The notes: generated by a model not told the origin, from the letters alone. A stretch of 64,000 bases of DNA from Mimachlamys varia (GCA_947623455.1 OX392536.1:30633465-30697464); one strand, 5' to 3'; shown: positions 23,459-36,778, counted from the stretch's first letter. Numbers and translations are program-made.

Positions 23459-25825
23459 ATGGCATGTGCGGAGGATGGGGTGTCCATGGATACCGTTGTG
23501 GACATCCTAAGGTGCATGTGGCACTGTCCCGAAGATCACGCAATTAAAAAACTCAGACAACATCCAAAAATTCTACAGGAACAATTTGGATTTGGTATAT
23601 ATCATTATTCATTTTAATAAAATTGAATCCCAGAATAATTTACAGATTGAAAGAATAATAATAACACCAAATATTATTTCATGTGAAAAGGCAACAGTAA
23701 CAATAATATAACATGAAATCATATTTGGATGGACAATGGATTTAAAGTATCACAGATCATGGTATAGATCACATATCTTTGAATTAAATACTTTCCTTTT
23801 ATCTAGGATGGCCCTAAAAGCCTAATAGGCTTATTTTGAATGGGGTCTCTTAATAAATTTTGAATGAATTTTGTAAAATTTTTGTATACATGTATGTATA
23901 CTATGATACATACAAGTACATGTTCCTGAAAATGTAATAAAAGAGTTTAATTAATGTTTTAGAGTATCTGAAGGATGACAAGGTGTGTGTATGTCATCAC
24001 ATCCTGGAGAGACTGCAGCATAATGGCCACATCTTTCACGTTGATAAATTGTGCGATTTGATCCTAGCCGGATCCTGTCCCCACGTCAGTGATAGGTCTC
24101 CCGTGGAGTGTATCAATAAGGCTGGGACTTGCTTCATCACGGTCGCTGCAGCCCTGGGCAAGGAGGATGTTGTCCGATATCTTATGATCAAGGGCAGCAG
24201 CCTTAATGCTAAAACCCAGGTCCTTAAGCTGGCTCCCGTACACCTTGCTCTGATGAAAAATGATCTGAACATGTTGCATTTCCTGTTAGCCAGAGAGGTG
24301 GAAGTCAATGTTTATTGTGAGTTTTCCGAAGGTCGTTTTTCACCGCTGATGTTAGCTGCTCGGGACGGAACAGAGGAAACTGTCAACCTTCTTCTTAATG
24401 TCCCTAAAATTCGATTGGACTTTCTAAATCAGAGTGAGACGGGAGCTTTAACTTGTGCATTACAAAACAAAAATTCAAACATCCTTGACATTCTGATCAG
24501 AGCTGGAGTTCAGGCCTCTAAAACCACTTTAGAAAAAGCAGTTCAGATGAATAATGCTGGTTTACTGGAAAAGATTTTAAAGACAAAACCCCTGACATAT
24601 TTTGCAGATGTTTGGCAGGTTCAGGCTATACACCAGGCAGTCAAGCAGGGTAAGTGTTGCAATAATTAATAGATATAATACACAACTTTACATAAACAAT
24701 CTATAGAAGTTCACATTGCACATGTGCTTTCTTATCTTTGGTGTTTTCATACACAAAGCAAATATATTTCATACATTTTTAAACCAAATTTTCAATAAAA
24801 AGACAATTTTAGTGAAGATTAAAACAAAATCGGTTATTAGGATATTTTATAAAAGTAAAGAACAAACATGTTTTAAGATAAAAATCCTTTTTTGTGTTGT
24901 AGGTAGCAGTAAAGTGCTGAAGGCTTTATTTGACAAGGGTTTCTCGCTGAATCTGACCTCCGCTGTCGGTGGCGCCCCAGTTGTATATACCATGACTCGT
25001 CACTACAGCCCACTTCATGTAGCGACCCTTAACAACGATGCTGAAATGGTAGGTGTTCTCATCGATGGAGGAGTCAGTGTGGATTCACACAAAATACAGG
25101 ACTACACGGCCTACGACCTGGCGATAGCTATGGGCTTCGACAAAGTGAAATCTGTGATAGAAGCCAAGGCTGGCAGGCAGTTACACTCCTGTGTCAAGTA
25201 TCAATATGGACCTTACAATGCACTGTTTTACCTCAAAGGAATCGACCGTCCGGGGATGATACGGCAATTAGCTGCCAAGGGCTACGACCTTGATGAGACC
25301 TATCAGGGTCATACCAAACCGATATATTTTGCGATTCGTTGTGGAGATCATGTATCACTAAAGACACTGATAAAACTCGGGGCCAATCCCGATCCACAAC
25401 TTCATAAAAGTTCTGGAGTTTTGGACTCTCCGTTAGCCTGTGCAGTACGGTTAGGAAATTTGGAAGCAGTGAAAATCCTACTAAGTGAAAACGTAAGGAT
25501 TAGTGACCAATCATTATTCTGCTGCAAGGATGCCAGCATATTCAGACTGTTAGTAGAAGCTGGTGCAGACATCAGAAAACATACTAAACACTGGAAAAGA
25601 CTTTATGAGCTGGCACGTCTCTGGAAAGTTCCCACCATTCAGAGATTTCTTGACCACGATTTCGATGAACCACAAAGCTTGTCTCTTCTCTGTAGAGATA
25701 CAATTCGATATCGTTTCCATGGGAAGGAACTGAACTCATTCCTGGATCACCAACATCTCCCCGGCAGCATCAGAAGGATGCTAACACTAGAGGACCTTCT
25801 CAGCACCTTTTCACCGTACTACTAA
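23459..25825 (+). CDS. Ankyrin repeat and SOCS box (ASB) family protein, complete coding sequence
   Basis: Coding exons 23459-23594, 23963-24649 and 24903-25825 (stop TAA) join in phase to 581 residues. The start ATG lies 9 bp after an acceptor (TTTCAG ending 23449), so a 5' UTR exon lies upstream. Ankyrin-type repeats run through residues of about 100-500, for example SPLMLAARDGTEETVNLLL, SPLHVATLNNDAEMVGVLID, PIYFAIRCGDHVSLKTLIKL and SPLACAVRLGNLEAVKILLS. The last 50 residues fit a SOCS box: a BC-box SLSLLCRDTIRYRF, then LPGSIRRMLTLEDL in the Cul5-box position, although the usual LPxP is LPGS. Family role: substrate receptor of Elongin B/C-Cullin-5 ubiquitin ligases. The substrate cannot be told, and I do not assign a numbered ASB paralogue. 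There are no neighbours in an operon sense; the two minisatellites lie upstream. Confidence 0.85.
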
Positions 25826-26665
25826 ATGATGCTTTTTATCTGATGGAAATTCTGCCAGTTTTGTTGGTTAGGAGTGTACGATGACAAAATCAACATTTAT
25901 TAAGTTGTTGTGATGTCCTAGCTACTGGCACTTTTGACAATTGATACATATGATGCATATATATATATATACAAAGTTGGTACCAGTAATGAGATTATAA
26001 GCTTGGTGCTGTTGTATTAAATATTGCCTAAATATGATACTGATTTTCAAATAAAGATAATGCTGGACATTAAACAGAATATTAAGCCATGCTATAATTG
26101 ACTAGCTGTTCAAGATTGAAATTTACATATTAGTACCAGCTGTGCCTGCTATCAAGTACTCATTGTATGTGCTGACATTGAACAAAACGTAAATAATTGA
26201 ATATGGCCTTTATTAGTAAGATCCCCAAATCCATCCTTTAATATAAACATATGTAACAGACCATTTATGGGATTACATTGGAGTAGCCATGTATATTATT
26301 GTAGATACTTCTTGTAATATTTATTTCAGGTGTAAAATCATCCGTTATGCAAGTCAGGTTAGTTATACAATCATTTATTTATTTATTTATTTGCACAAGA
26401 AATCCATTTTCACAGCAAAACACCTAGGTTAATTTGTTGACCGGTTTTGTATTTAAGCAGAATTATTTTTGTCTTTTTTGTTTTAATTAAGTTACAAGGT
26501 ATATCAATTTTTGTTGATAATTAAATCATGTTACACAATCAGTTGATTTATAAACTGTGATAATATTTATTATAAGATAATGTGATGAAATGCTATCAGA
26601 CACCCCAGTCCTGATAGAATTATCTCCCTTTTTGTAAAATTGGCCTTGTTTATACCATGAAATTG
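25826..26665 (+). other. ASB 3' UTR and intergenic DNA
   Basis: No coding signal. Contains an (ATTT)n microsatellite at about 26370-26393 and an AT dinucleotide run at about 25955. Confidence 0.5.
26050..26055 (+). terminator. Candidate polyadenylation signal of the ASB gene
   Basis: AATAAA about 225 bp after the stop codon, in AT-rich DNA, is a suitable distance for a compact 3' UTR. Other AATAAA hexamers occur further on. Confidence 0.45.
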
Positions 26666-26906
26666 TCAGGGCTTTTTCTGGGTAAATTGGGAAAAGGCCC
26701 CTGAGTGAAATTGGGAAAAATTAACGACGAATCGACAAATAATACAATGTAATTTAATCAGATAAAAGCAATGAAATGAAAATTTTTTAAAGTAAATCTA
26801 ACATCAGATTGGGAAAAAAGTCCTTTAATTGGGAAAAATGAAGCCTAAATCTCATTGGGAATGGGGCCGAATTTCGGCCCCTGAGAGACCCCAGAAAAAG
26901 CCCTGA
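26666..26906. mobile_element. MITE with TCAGGGCTTTTTCTG termini
   Basis: Ends TCAGGGCTTTTTCTGGG and CCCCAGAAAAAGCCCTGA are inverted. The interior repeats TTGGGAAAA, and GGGGCCGAATTTCGGCCCC forms an internal palindrome. About 241 bp. A diverged relative occupies about 46515-46850. Confidence 0.75.
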
Positions 26907-27261
26907 TTATTCAGAATCTCCTGACCATTATAACTACATCATATGGTAAATCAATTAAAAATGTTGGTTTAATATTAATTACACAAAGGATTTTTTTTTG
27001 ATCAGAGGATTTTACATGTTAATTAGATGATAATCAAAAACATTTTGCAACATATCCTTAGCTTTTTATTGCCTGTTTGTAATGGATTCTTAGGTTAAAA
27101 TTCATAAATAGCCTAATTATGTATGTGGTAACATGTTTGTATTAAGAAGATAGTAGATTTCTTTCATCATATGATATACCCAAAAATTAATTGACAGCAA
27201 TTTAAAAAAAAAAACTAGCCCTATAGCTCAGACTTAGATAGTTGAATTATGTGTCTATATT

Positions 27262-27621
27262 TAAAGGCCCATTATAGTACTTCACTTCAGGAAATTTTTC
27301 GTGATTCTGAAATGGAAGTAAACGAAGTAAACCTGCATTAACTTAAAACAAGAAACTCTTGACAAAAAAATCCAAAGAATTGAAAATAATTCAGGTGGGG
27401 CCCACTTCAACAACAAGCCGAAGTTAGAAGACAGTTCAAAATGGTCGTGTGTTTACAAATACTGTGTTTCAACTGCTGCTGTACCAGTAACCGCGTAAGA
27501 ATTCATCTTGAATATTGCTGATATCAATTAATCTTAAATGAATCTATAAATATAAAAAGTTATTAGGCTTTATTTTCGCTCCAATTTAAGTTTTGTCGAA
27601 AGTTACGTATATTGGGCCTTT
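27262..27621. mobile_element. MITE family A, copy 3
   Basis: Begins AAAGGCCCATTATAGTACTT and ends GTATATTGGGCCTTTAA. Internal CAAGAAACTCTTGAC and GGGGCCCACTTC match the family. Same orientation as 6787-7171. Confidence 0.78.
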
Positions 27622-28289
27622 AAAAAACATCTGTGCACCTGGAAGTAGCATGAGGATCCAGTAAGTTACCATTTTACACAGATTTGGATTCATGAAATAT
27701 AGTTAACAGATTACTCAATATCGAACCCTTGTGGAAAGAAGGTACACTTGACAGAAATGTAGCTCAGTAAATAATGCTTTTGTGAAGGGAAACACATTCT
27801 TATCATGACATCAATATTTAACCAAGTATTTACATGCAAGTAATTGTTTAATTTGTCTTCAGTTTTGGTTTGGAGTATGTGTAAACATCAGTTTATAGAG
27901 CACACTCCCATGATTACTTTAGCATAGTTTTTACATTTTTTTTTCATTGAAAGAAAACATGACATTTTGATGTTAAATTCAACATGACAACTGCTACGCA
28001 ATTAATGTGTAATTATTGTTCATTATTTAAAGTGTTAACAATTGTTTTCAGTAATACCCAGGTATACAATCATAATCTAACAGCTCAAATTTTAAACTGC
28101 AGTCTAATATTTTTGTTTTGTTTTACGTGACGAGTTAAACTTTTAGCTACAATACTTTACAAAGAAGTACTGCTCCAGAATATACCCATTTTTTGACATT
28201 TAATTATACCCCCCCGCAACGAAGTTAGGGGGGGTATACTGGAATCAGCTTGTCCGTCCGTCTGTCTGTCTGTCCGTCTGTCCGTAGAA

Positions 28290-28945
28290 AAATGTTGTCC
28301 GGACAACTCCTCCTAAACTACTGGATCGATTTCAATAAAACTTGGCAGTATTGTTGGGGACCATGTGTAGATGTGCATGCAGGGTTTCGTTTGTCAAAAT
28401 TTTGGTTGCCATGGTAACCAGGTCACTATACACAGGTTTCCATAATAAAATGTTGTCCGGACAACTCCTCCTAAACTACTGGATCGATTTCAATAAAACT
28501 TGGCAGTATTGTTGGGGACCACGTGTAGATGTGCATGCAGAGTTTCGTTTGTCAAAATTTTGGTTGCCATGGTAACCAGGTCACTATACACAGGTTTCCG
28601 TAATAACGTGTTGTCCGGACAACTTCCTATAAACCACTGGATCGAGTTTAATGAAACTTGGCAGTATTGTTGGGGACCATGTGTAGATGTGCATGCAGAG
28701 TTTTGTTTGTCAAAATTTTGGTTGCCATGGTAACCAGGTCACTATACACAGGTTTCCATTATAATGTGTTGTCCGGACAACTCCTCCTAAACTACTGGAT
28801 CAATTTCAGTGAAACTTGGCAGTATTGTTGGGGACCATGTATAGATTTGCATACAGGGTTTCGTTTGTCAAAATTTTGGTTGCCATGGTAATGAGGTGAC
28901 TATACACAGGTTTCCGTAATAACATGATGTCTGGACAACTTCTTC
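28290..28945. repeat. 158-bp tandem repeat, about four copies
   Basis: Units recur at 158-bp steps; the overlapping open frames begin at 28342, 28500 and 28658. Each unit has the perfect palindrome GTTGTCCGGACAAC (with variants) and a second near-palindrome GTTGCCATGGTAACC. The open frames across the units are a by-product of the repeat, since 158 is not a multiple of three and the frames overlap. I do not call them genes. Confidence 0.92.
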
Positions 28946-29015
28946 TAAACTACTGGGTCATTTTCAATGAAACTTCGCAGTAAGTAATGTTGAGGATTAC
29001 TATACACAGGTTAAA

Positions 29016-29183
29016 TTTCAGCCATGTATAAGTCTACCAACACATCGTAGGGGAGGACTGCTGGACCAAATCTACATCAACTTTCCTATGAGGGGTGTCC
29101 TGGCCGATATTCTTCCAAAGCACTACTCGGACCATTTTCTCATATCACTGGCTTTCCCATGGGCTAATTTACACCACTATTAA
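29016..29183 (+). pseudogene. Endonuclease (EEP-type) domain fragment inside the HINE
   Basis: An uninterrupted frame of 55 codons ending in TAA at 29181. It contains THRRGGLLDQIYINF and, 19 residues on, KHYSDHFLISLAF. The order hydroxyl-rich TH-RGG-LLD followed by a SDH triad matches the C-terminal part of exonuclease-endonuclease-phosphatase domains, as carried by non-LTR retrotransposons and by Helentron EN domains. It is truncated and has no start, so it is a captured or remnant fragment. The region is missing from the copy at 42393-43943. Confidence 0.6.
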
Positions 29184-29532
29184 TATAAACGTAAGATGCA
29201 TTGTTTTGAAACAAACAGCATCATAAATTTTCTTATTAATATGTATATCACCTTTCTTTATTCATTCAGTGAGTTTCACAAGTTGAAACATACATATGCA
29301 TCCACATTGTTGATATGAAATCTACACTGTAATGTATGTAAGACCAAAGGTGCCTTCTTTGTTTTTGTTTTTTAGATATGCGGTGATACATAGTAATATA
29401 AAATAATACATTATATAATGCATGTTATATACAACTTGTACTACATCATGTTTTTTTCAAAAACATGTCAGACACCTCTAATAAGAGGTAGCGGGGGGGT
29501 ATTAGTCAGCCATCGGCTTACAGTTCTAGTTT

Positions 29533-30195
29533 GTTTTGTCTTCAACTTTACAAATGGGTGAACATCTAATATGGTACATGTACATTTGAAGTGCCTTAGA
29601 ATAACACTTTTCTCCTGGCTTAAAATTAAAACCAAGATGTTGCTAAGAGAACAATCATCTTAACATTTCCAGGATGAGTAAAATTTGTAAATTATTTTGA
29701 TAGTCTCAGGTGAAAAATATACTCCCCCAGTCACACAATAGACTTCAACAAAAATGTAAGTACCATATATGGATTTTGTTTTTATAATTAATGTTCATCA
29801 GGAAAGCCATAATCCTGAAGAATTGTGACTAAAAGCAATCTACTTTTATCAGTGCCGTAATTTGTTAGTTCTGGTATGAATGTGTTATTATTATGTCAAA
29901 TTTACTGAGTCTCCAAAATAATTTTCATTTAACAATTCATGTACCAAATGCATCACTTATATGGCCTTCTTGGTATCTGTTTAAATTTGCTTCATGTACA
30001 TTCTCAGACACAAAAGTCTAATGTTTTAGACATAAAAGCTGTCTTTTTGCAATAAAATAAATATGTTTAATTCATAAATATGTTAAAAACCCTCCCAAAT
30101 TCACATATGAAAACGTTTAGAAAAAAAACTTTATGGATTTCTGAATTCAATTTTTTCCACATTAATCAATTGCAACAAGGTACTAGTATATTTAA
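29533..30195. other. AT-rich intergenic DNA
   Basis: No gene or repeat recognised. Confidence 0.4.
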
Positions 30196-30500
30196 GCATT
30201 GAACTGCTTTCAGTTGGCATTCATATAGCCTATGAATGACAACTGAAAGCAGTTCAATACTTATATTTACCATTTTTAGAATCTGCTCATGTCATAAAAC
30301 AATCAATAACACCTTTTATTTCTCAGCATTTAGCCCAATAAATGTATTTGTCGCATATGCTTCTTCAATGAAAAGAACAGCCATCGCCCGGGGACAGTCA
30401 ATGGTATCCAACGTAACAATTATGACGTCATGATAATGATGACGTCTACAATCTGTCATTGGCATTCATGGCCTGATGAATGCCAACTGAATTTGGTAGG
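30196..30500. mobile_element. Hairpin-ended repeat element with CRE-like palindromes
   Basis: The stem ATTGAACTGCTTTCAGTTG (about 30199) pairs with CAACTGAAAGCAGTTCAAT (ending about 30258). A second hairpin, TTGGCATTCAT and ATGAATGCCAA, lies at about 30459-30488. Between them are two copies of TGACGTC (about 30423 and 30440). The outer motifs TTCAGTTGGCATTCAT and ATGAATGCCAACTGAA are shared, so the whole looks like one element with inverted ends. Confidence 0.5.
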
Positions 30501-30879
30501 GATATATTAGTGGCAATGCCATTCAACGGTAAATATAATGGTATAAATGCATAATACGTGTAACAGAGTATGTGTTCGTGCAATTAATTGTTTTGTTTTT
30601 GTTGATGTTTGTATTTGTTATATTGATTTTTTGAAATATTAAATTATTTCCTGCCTTGATATATCAGTTTATATTTCAAAACTGTCTCACAGATCAATTG
30701 TATTTTGTACATGATTTTTCACATAGTGTCAAATAAAGATTTGTTTTCATTATTAAGCAACTAATTTTTGTGTCTCTTTTACTGCTATGAATTAAAAATA
30801 TTCATACTTTAACAATTATTAGCTCCGACTAGATAACAAAACAGATATTTAGCCCGAAATTGGATCAAAGATTTGAACC

Positions 30880-31610
30880 ATTACCTAGATATAAAGCAAC
30901 CTGTCAGTGTGACCTACTGTTGATACATGACACACTGCTTCACCAACTTGAAGGTAAAATCATACCCCACCAAGTATGAAGGTCCAGTGATTTGTAGAGT
31001 ACGAAATAGAGCACAGACAAAGGTTTTCTCGTCTCATCAAGGTGAACCCAACCCCATGCATGAAGTTCCAGTGATATAAAGTAGTGTAGGAAATACCGCT
31101 CGGACAAGATTTTCAAGCAGAACAATGGGAAGACTGAGCTAGTGGACACAACACAAAACTGAAGTCCCACCCCAACTCCCCTTGTTCTCAATGGGGGACT
31201 AATAAAACAGTACACTTATACATATCCCTGGAAAATAGTTAGGTAAGATGCAGTGTTCTGCTGGGACCCGGAAATAATAGTATAATAGCCATGCCCCATA
31301 GACATCTCTGAAACGCCTTAAAACTCGAGTTCTTTCTGAGAGGGGGGAGTTTGTAACCCTGGTTATACTAGCTGTACTTTACTGTTGGTGCCCAGCTATG
31401 TATCATAGACATCTCTGAAACTTGAGTTCTCTCTTAGAGGGGGGAGTTTGTAACCCTGGTAAATACTACAGTAGCTGTACTTTACTGCTGGTGCCCAGCC
31501 ATATCCTATCCCATGGACATCCATGAATCCTGTGGAAAACGAGGTCAAGTATATAACCCTGGTAAATACTAGCTGCAATGTAGTACTGCTCAGCTACAGG
31601 GACCTTTTTT
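30880..31610. repeat. Degenerate tandem repeats
   Basis: In 31290-31600 a unit of about 110 bp, of the type AGACATCTCTGAAAC … GAGTTTGTAACCCTGG … TACTGTTGGTGCCCAGC, occurs three times with decay. At 30940-31130 two copies of CCAGTGAT-TTGTAGAGTACGAAATA-like units occur. Open frames on the minus strand here have no splice or domain support. Confidence 0.5.
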
Positions 31611-34600
31611 CTTTGGCAAGACGTGTTGATTGCAAGACTGAAAGCCAGATGTCCCAGGCTTGACTTCAGGTGGAGGCATTTAAAATAATGACCTCTGTTA
31701 CACTTATTGAGAGATGATCTCTGGTGCAGAATATAAATATGATTTTACTTACTTTTGATATTAACTGCCTGCTTCTACTACCCATCTCATAGCTGGGCAC
31801 AATTACAAATTGACCACAGATGATAAAAAATAAAATACAGAAAGAGAAAGTCTACTGTACATGTTTTGTAGATTTCTTCCCAAGGTTGAAATAGCCTTGA
31901 AAATAAAAAATAAAAAAACTAAGATGAACTTGAACAGAAGCATAATACTTTATTACATTACACATTTGATTCAAAATATATTCCCCATTCAAGTCTTGTA
32001 AAACAATGACATACTGTTTGTACCAGCTGTATTTCCCACCTGAGTACATTAAAATCATTGATGACATATTTGTACATATTTAATTCCCCACCCGAATACA
32101 ATAAAACATGTTGATGGCGATATCTGCATAGTGTGGTATACACACCGGTTTTTATTTTTTTTATGATTTTTGACATTTATATGAGTCAGTGAATTCAACA
32201 TGATGTTGAACATATCCAGTCAAGTAACACAACCTTATAAATCTAATTCTGAGTAGACTAAGTCTTTCCACATACAGTTATTAAAATATGTGTGTTATAA
32301 TAAAAGTCTGTTATTCAATGCTGATTTCCAGGACGCTTTCACATCAGAGTTTCGAGCTCAGTGACAATCCTTGATACAAACCTACATCTCATCTACAGCA
32401 TTGCACATGTACACATATTAACAATCTTAAAAAAAGGTTTAAAGTTGATAACACACTCATTATAAGTAGTATGGTTCTGTATCACATAAAATGTTTTTTG
32501 AACATCATCGTCTGAAATCTAATTGCCCTGTGACACCGCTCTAATGTTAGTGTCGCAAACTTAAGACCAGTGTCACGTTGGTTAATAAACGGTTATACAG
32601 GAAACCACTGACGAAAAGTTTGTGTATGTTACAGGTTCCACTTTCTCACAAAAACTTCTTAAATTAAATCAGTTGTGAAAGTTTGGTAAATGTAATAAAG
32701 TTGTAAACATGTACTAGTTCACCAAGTCATCATGATACAGAAAAAAGAACAATAATGTTATTGTATAACAAGTTTTCATACAATTATTTATTCAGGGCAG
32801 AAAAATCTTGGTACAGAAAAGGGAATATTTGAATACAATGTTTTCACAATTATTTATACAGAACCAAAAAAATCATGATACAGAAAAAGGAATAATTGTA
32901 CAGTGATAAATCTATGGACACATCCCCAGTCATGTACTCAATGAATTTTGAAAGGATCCATTGAATTTCTGGAAATGGTTAAATTTAACATTGTGGGACC
33001 CATTGTTTTGGCAATACAAATGAAAATGACCCACCTGCAGATTGATTACTGTTTGTATACTAGTTTTTAATTTTTTTTTACAGGACCAAGCAAAATCATA
33101 AAGTGGAAAGAGGAATATTTACAAAGGTTTTATACACGTTTATTATTCATACAGGCTCAAAAAATTCTCCAAATGATCTGTTGAAGTGTTATGGATATCC
33201 CTTTAACTGGTATAGTGGACTCCACTTAATATCACTCCTGTTAATATCACATTCCTCTTTATATCATGTTTTTCCAAAGCACCATTTTTCCCTCTATATA
33301 ATCTATGTAATTTTATTTGGTTAATATCATGTATTTTGAGGTGAATTCCTCTTAATATCATGTTTTTTAAACTGATCACTTAAAATATCCAGAAAATGAT
33401 GTCATTTCCATTGATTTCAGATACCACTGGTAAGAAATATTGCATAGAAAATAAAAAAATATACCAAAAAAATGTTTTTTTTTGATGATATAATGTTATC
33501 TATTGATTGATACATCTTCATGTGTACATTGAATACCTTATTTTTAGTTATGGAAGTTGGAAATGCACTAGATTTAGTGGAAACACATGTTTCTCTTAAT
33601 GTCACATTCCTGTTAATGTCATGTTTTTGTCTGACAAATGCAACATGATATAAAGAGGAGTGTACTGTATCATGATACATGCATAAGTTTATATAGTCAC
33701 AGTTTACATAAAATTCAAAATGAAGTTTCTTCAGATTAATTTGAACTAACTTTCATAATTGGAACTGAGAAAGACAGTTACATTATGAAATGCATGATTT
33801 GATTATAACCAATAGAAGGCATTAACTATCTTCCTTAGAATATAACCAGTGTTGAATATACACTATAGCTCATCATTGCAAAGTCAATAGTGTATATACT
33901 AAATCCAAAATCATTAAATACACAGAAATTAATGTTATCCATCACTCACCAGGAACTTGTATTTTAGTGACAACAAAGTATTATCAAATGTAAATCATTA
34001 ATATGTGTTACCGTATAAAACACTGATAATACAAAATGTTTGGCTGGCAATGTCACACCCTAACCAAAAAAATGTCAATGGTTTCATAAAGGGACATAAC
34101 TCCATGTGACACAATCCCTCAAATAAAAAAAAACAGGCATCTATGTAACACTACTATTGTCATGTTTGCAAATATTCACAAAATATTATGCTTAACATTT
34201 AGATGTCTAAATCCTCCACACCTTTTGGGTTTGAATGATAATGTTATGATGTTTTAATACGTATGGTATTTAATAAGGCAATGCTGTAACAACTTCATTG
34301 ATGTTATGGATAAAAGAAAGATAATGCATTTTGAGAAATAATGAATGAAAACCAATGAAGATATTAGCTCTAATATCTCCAATAGATTCATTGGTTTGGA
34401 AATATATAATAATGATAGGTGAAATATCCCCCGTCCAGTGATAGTGAAAAATATACATCACAATGTTGTACAGTTAAAAAGTTTTAGTCACTGAAAGGAT
34501 CAATAAAAGCTTGACAATGGTACACCTTGCGACACATTTAATACGTACATTGTTTGAATAGAAACTCTGATATCATAATGGCTCTAATATTCAAAAAGAT

Positions 34601-36387
34601 CAAAGAACTAATTTCACCCAAACAAACCTTTATATTCCAATTATGACTACTGTATATATGCGATACCTTTAAAAGGAAAATTCTCAGAACGATCTACTAT
34701 ATTTTTTTTTAAACCAATTGACTTTTTATTTTGCCTGAAGGAAAACTGGATAGGTAATATATATGAAAGCACAGATTAATGAGCTCTTCATCTCTTTCAG
34801 TTTTTTTTGGTTAAAACTTGAAAAAAAATCCAGCTGAGAACAAAATAAAGCAAACCACTTCTGTTAATATTTTTGGATAGGTAAGTATTGATTATTTGAA
34901 GCATTTAAAGATCATAACCATGATATTCCTCTTCATTTAATCTCTCACAATACTTGCAAAATTCTACTCCAATATCAAGAAATTCTCTTGTACACTTGCA
35001 ATGAGATATATAAAAGGTCTGTTAAAAATGTTTTCCTAATGAATGTATTTATACCTGGTCACCAGAAAAATAATGACATTTATTACAAGTGTCTTTGAAA
35101 TATACTTGGTATCTTTATTTGCGTATTTATACCATAAATGTCATTGCTGATTTAAAGAATATTATATAGAGTTTGGATGAATGAAGACAAATTTTAACGA
35201 CAGATATCAGTTATGCATGACAACCCAATACTATCTGGTCCATGATATTAAAGAGACGAAGCAGAACATTCTGGAGAATCAAGCCAGTTTTTTTTTAATC
35301 TCAAGACCAACAATTACACACCTGATCCAGACATTGACATTCAAACACAGCAATGACACATAAACAGATCAACGTGCCTATTTAAAATCTAAACAGTTTA
35401 CAGATACAACCCCATTTGACCCCATATAGGGCTTCTCATCTAGGACTCTTCGTAACATAAACAGGTTTTTAACATTGATGTGTGATCCTGTGTTAATATC
35501 CAATAGGATATCTATAGAGCCCTGTCAATGTAATACATATTTTAGCAGTATCATAATTATAAATTCTTGCATTTTAAACATTGCACTTAGTTTAATTTGG
35601 CAGTTGATTGAAAATTTTCCATTAAGTTTTTAATTGCATATATTGCAATTTGTAAGTGCGCTAACAGATCAATATACTGATCTCTTAAAATTTGATAAAA
35701 CTTTGAAATATGCATCAACTAAAATAATTACTCTAACAGGATACATTATGATTACATTCATTTTTCTCAGCACAAAAATCAGAATGTTTTATAAAAATTC
35801 ATCAATTCTAATCTTAAATACAGGATAGGTTATTTTTGTGTTTAACTAACATGGAAAGAATGCAAAATATGCCTTTAAATTTGGTGTATTAAAATGTGTA
35901 AGAGTTTCAGCCTAAACGCTTTCAATGTACCGGTATGCTATTCATAATTAACTCTTTGCATAAATAAGAGTTACCTCCCTTCTTGGAAATTGTTTGAACT
36001 GATGTAAATATGTAGGTATCCTTAACAAAATTATGATGTCACAATGGTATTGACGTAACTTACAGGATGGGAGACAACTCATGTTAAGGTAAAACCCAAT
36101 CACTTCAGTAACAAACACAGTACCCTGTGTGATATTTCTGTTAAATGCCCTTGTTTTGCAGACTAGCACACAGTATTTATCCTTACTATTCACTTTTTAT
36201 CATTTTTCCATTAAAAATAATAACTGTAAAAACAAGAAAATTTCGTAAATTATGTACAAAAACAAAACTAAAAAGAGGCAAAGGTACAAACTCCACACTT
36301 GGTGCTTTCATATACGTCACATTGCAACAGAGGATAATGTGGGAGAAAGTTTTTGAAGTTCAAATATTATAAAATTTTCCCCTTTAT
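31611..36387. other. AT-rich intergenic region, possibly including long CACUL1 3' UTR
   Basis: No exon was recognised. Around 33210-33660 there are repeated TTAATATCA/TTAATGTCA motifs with a pair GTGGACTCCACTTAATATCA and TGATATAAAGAGGAGTGTAC that is loosely inverted, suggesting an old repeat. CACUL1 transcription runs leftward into this region, but I cannot place its polyadenylation site. Confidence 0.4.
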
Positions 36388-36778
36388 TTAAAGGCCCAAT
36401 ATACATAACTTCAGGACTTTTTCGAGATTCTGAACAATTCTGGAAAAAAATTCCAGTTGATAACCATGCAAAAACAAGTCTAAAACAAAGTAAACCTGAG
36501 TGGTAACTAACAAGAAACTCTTTACCGAAAAATCCAAATAACTGAAAATAATTCAGGTGGGGCCCACTTTAACAACAAGCCAAAGTTAGAAAACAGTTCA
36601 AAATGAACGTGTGTTTACAAATACCGAGTTTCAACTGCTGCTGTATCGGTTACTGCGTAAGAATGCATCTTGAATATTGCTGATATCAGTTAATCTTAAC
36701 TAAATCTATAATAAGAAATAGTAAATAAGCTTGATTTTCACTTAAATTTTTCCGACAGTTAGGTATATTGGGCCTTTG
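36388..36778. mobile_element. MITE family A, copy 4
   Basis: Starts TTAAAGGCCCAATATACATA, ends GGTATATTGGGCCTTTGA. Internal CAAGAAACTCTTTACC and GGGGCCCACTTTAACAACAA match the family. Confidence 0.78.

Larger units (their letters stand above)
28203..29532 (+). mobile_element. Pearl/DINE-like HINE family II, copy 1
   Basis: The 5' end is TATACCCCCCCGC. A GTCY tetranucleotide tract follows (TCCGTCCGTCTGTCTGTCTG, about 28252), then four to five 158-bp tandem units, a unique segment, and the 3' end. The 3' end is the inverted short TIR GCGGGGGGGTATTAGTC followed by hairpin-forming GTCAGCCATCGGCTTAC and a CTAG terminus. This architecture is that of DINE-1/pearl-type Helentron derivatives, which in bivalves carry about 160-bp tandem units. 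An inverted second copy lies at 42393-43943. This copy alone has a 236-bp insert (29017-29252). Confidence 0.8.

Noticed and set aside
24036..24308. Minus-strand frames opposite the ASB exon
   Set aside because: Shadows of the ankyrin-coding exon, which has consistent splicing and domains on the plus strand.
28342..28891. Three overlapping 77-codon frames beginning MAVLLGT
   Set aside because: They repeat every 158 bp, overlap each other in different frames and appear again on the other strand of the inverted copy. They come from the tandem repeat, not from a gene.
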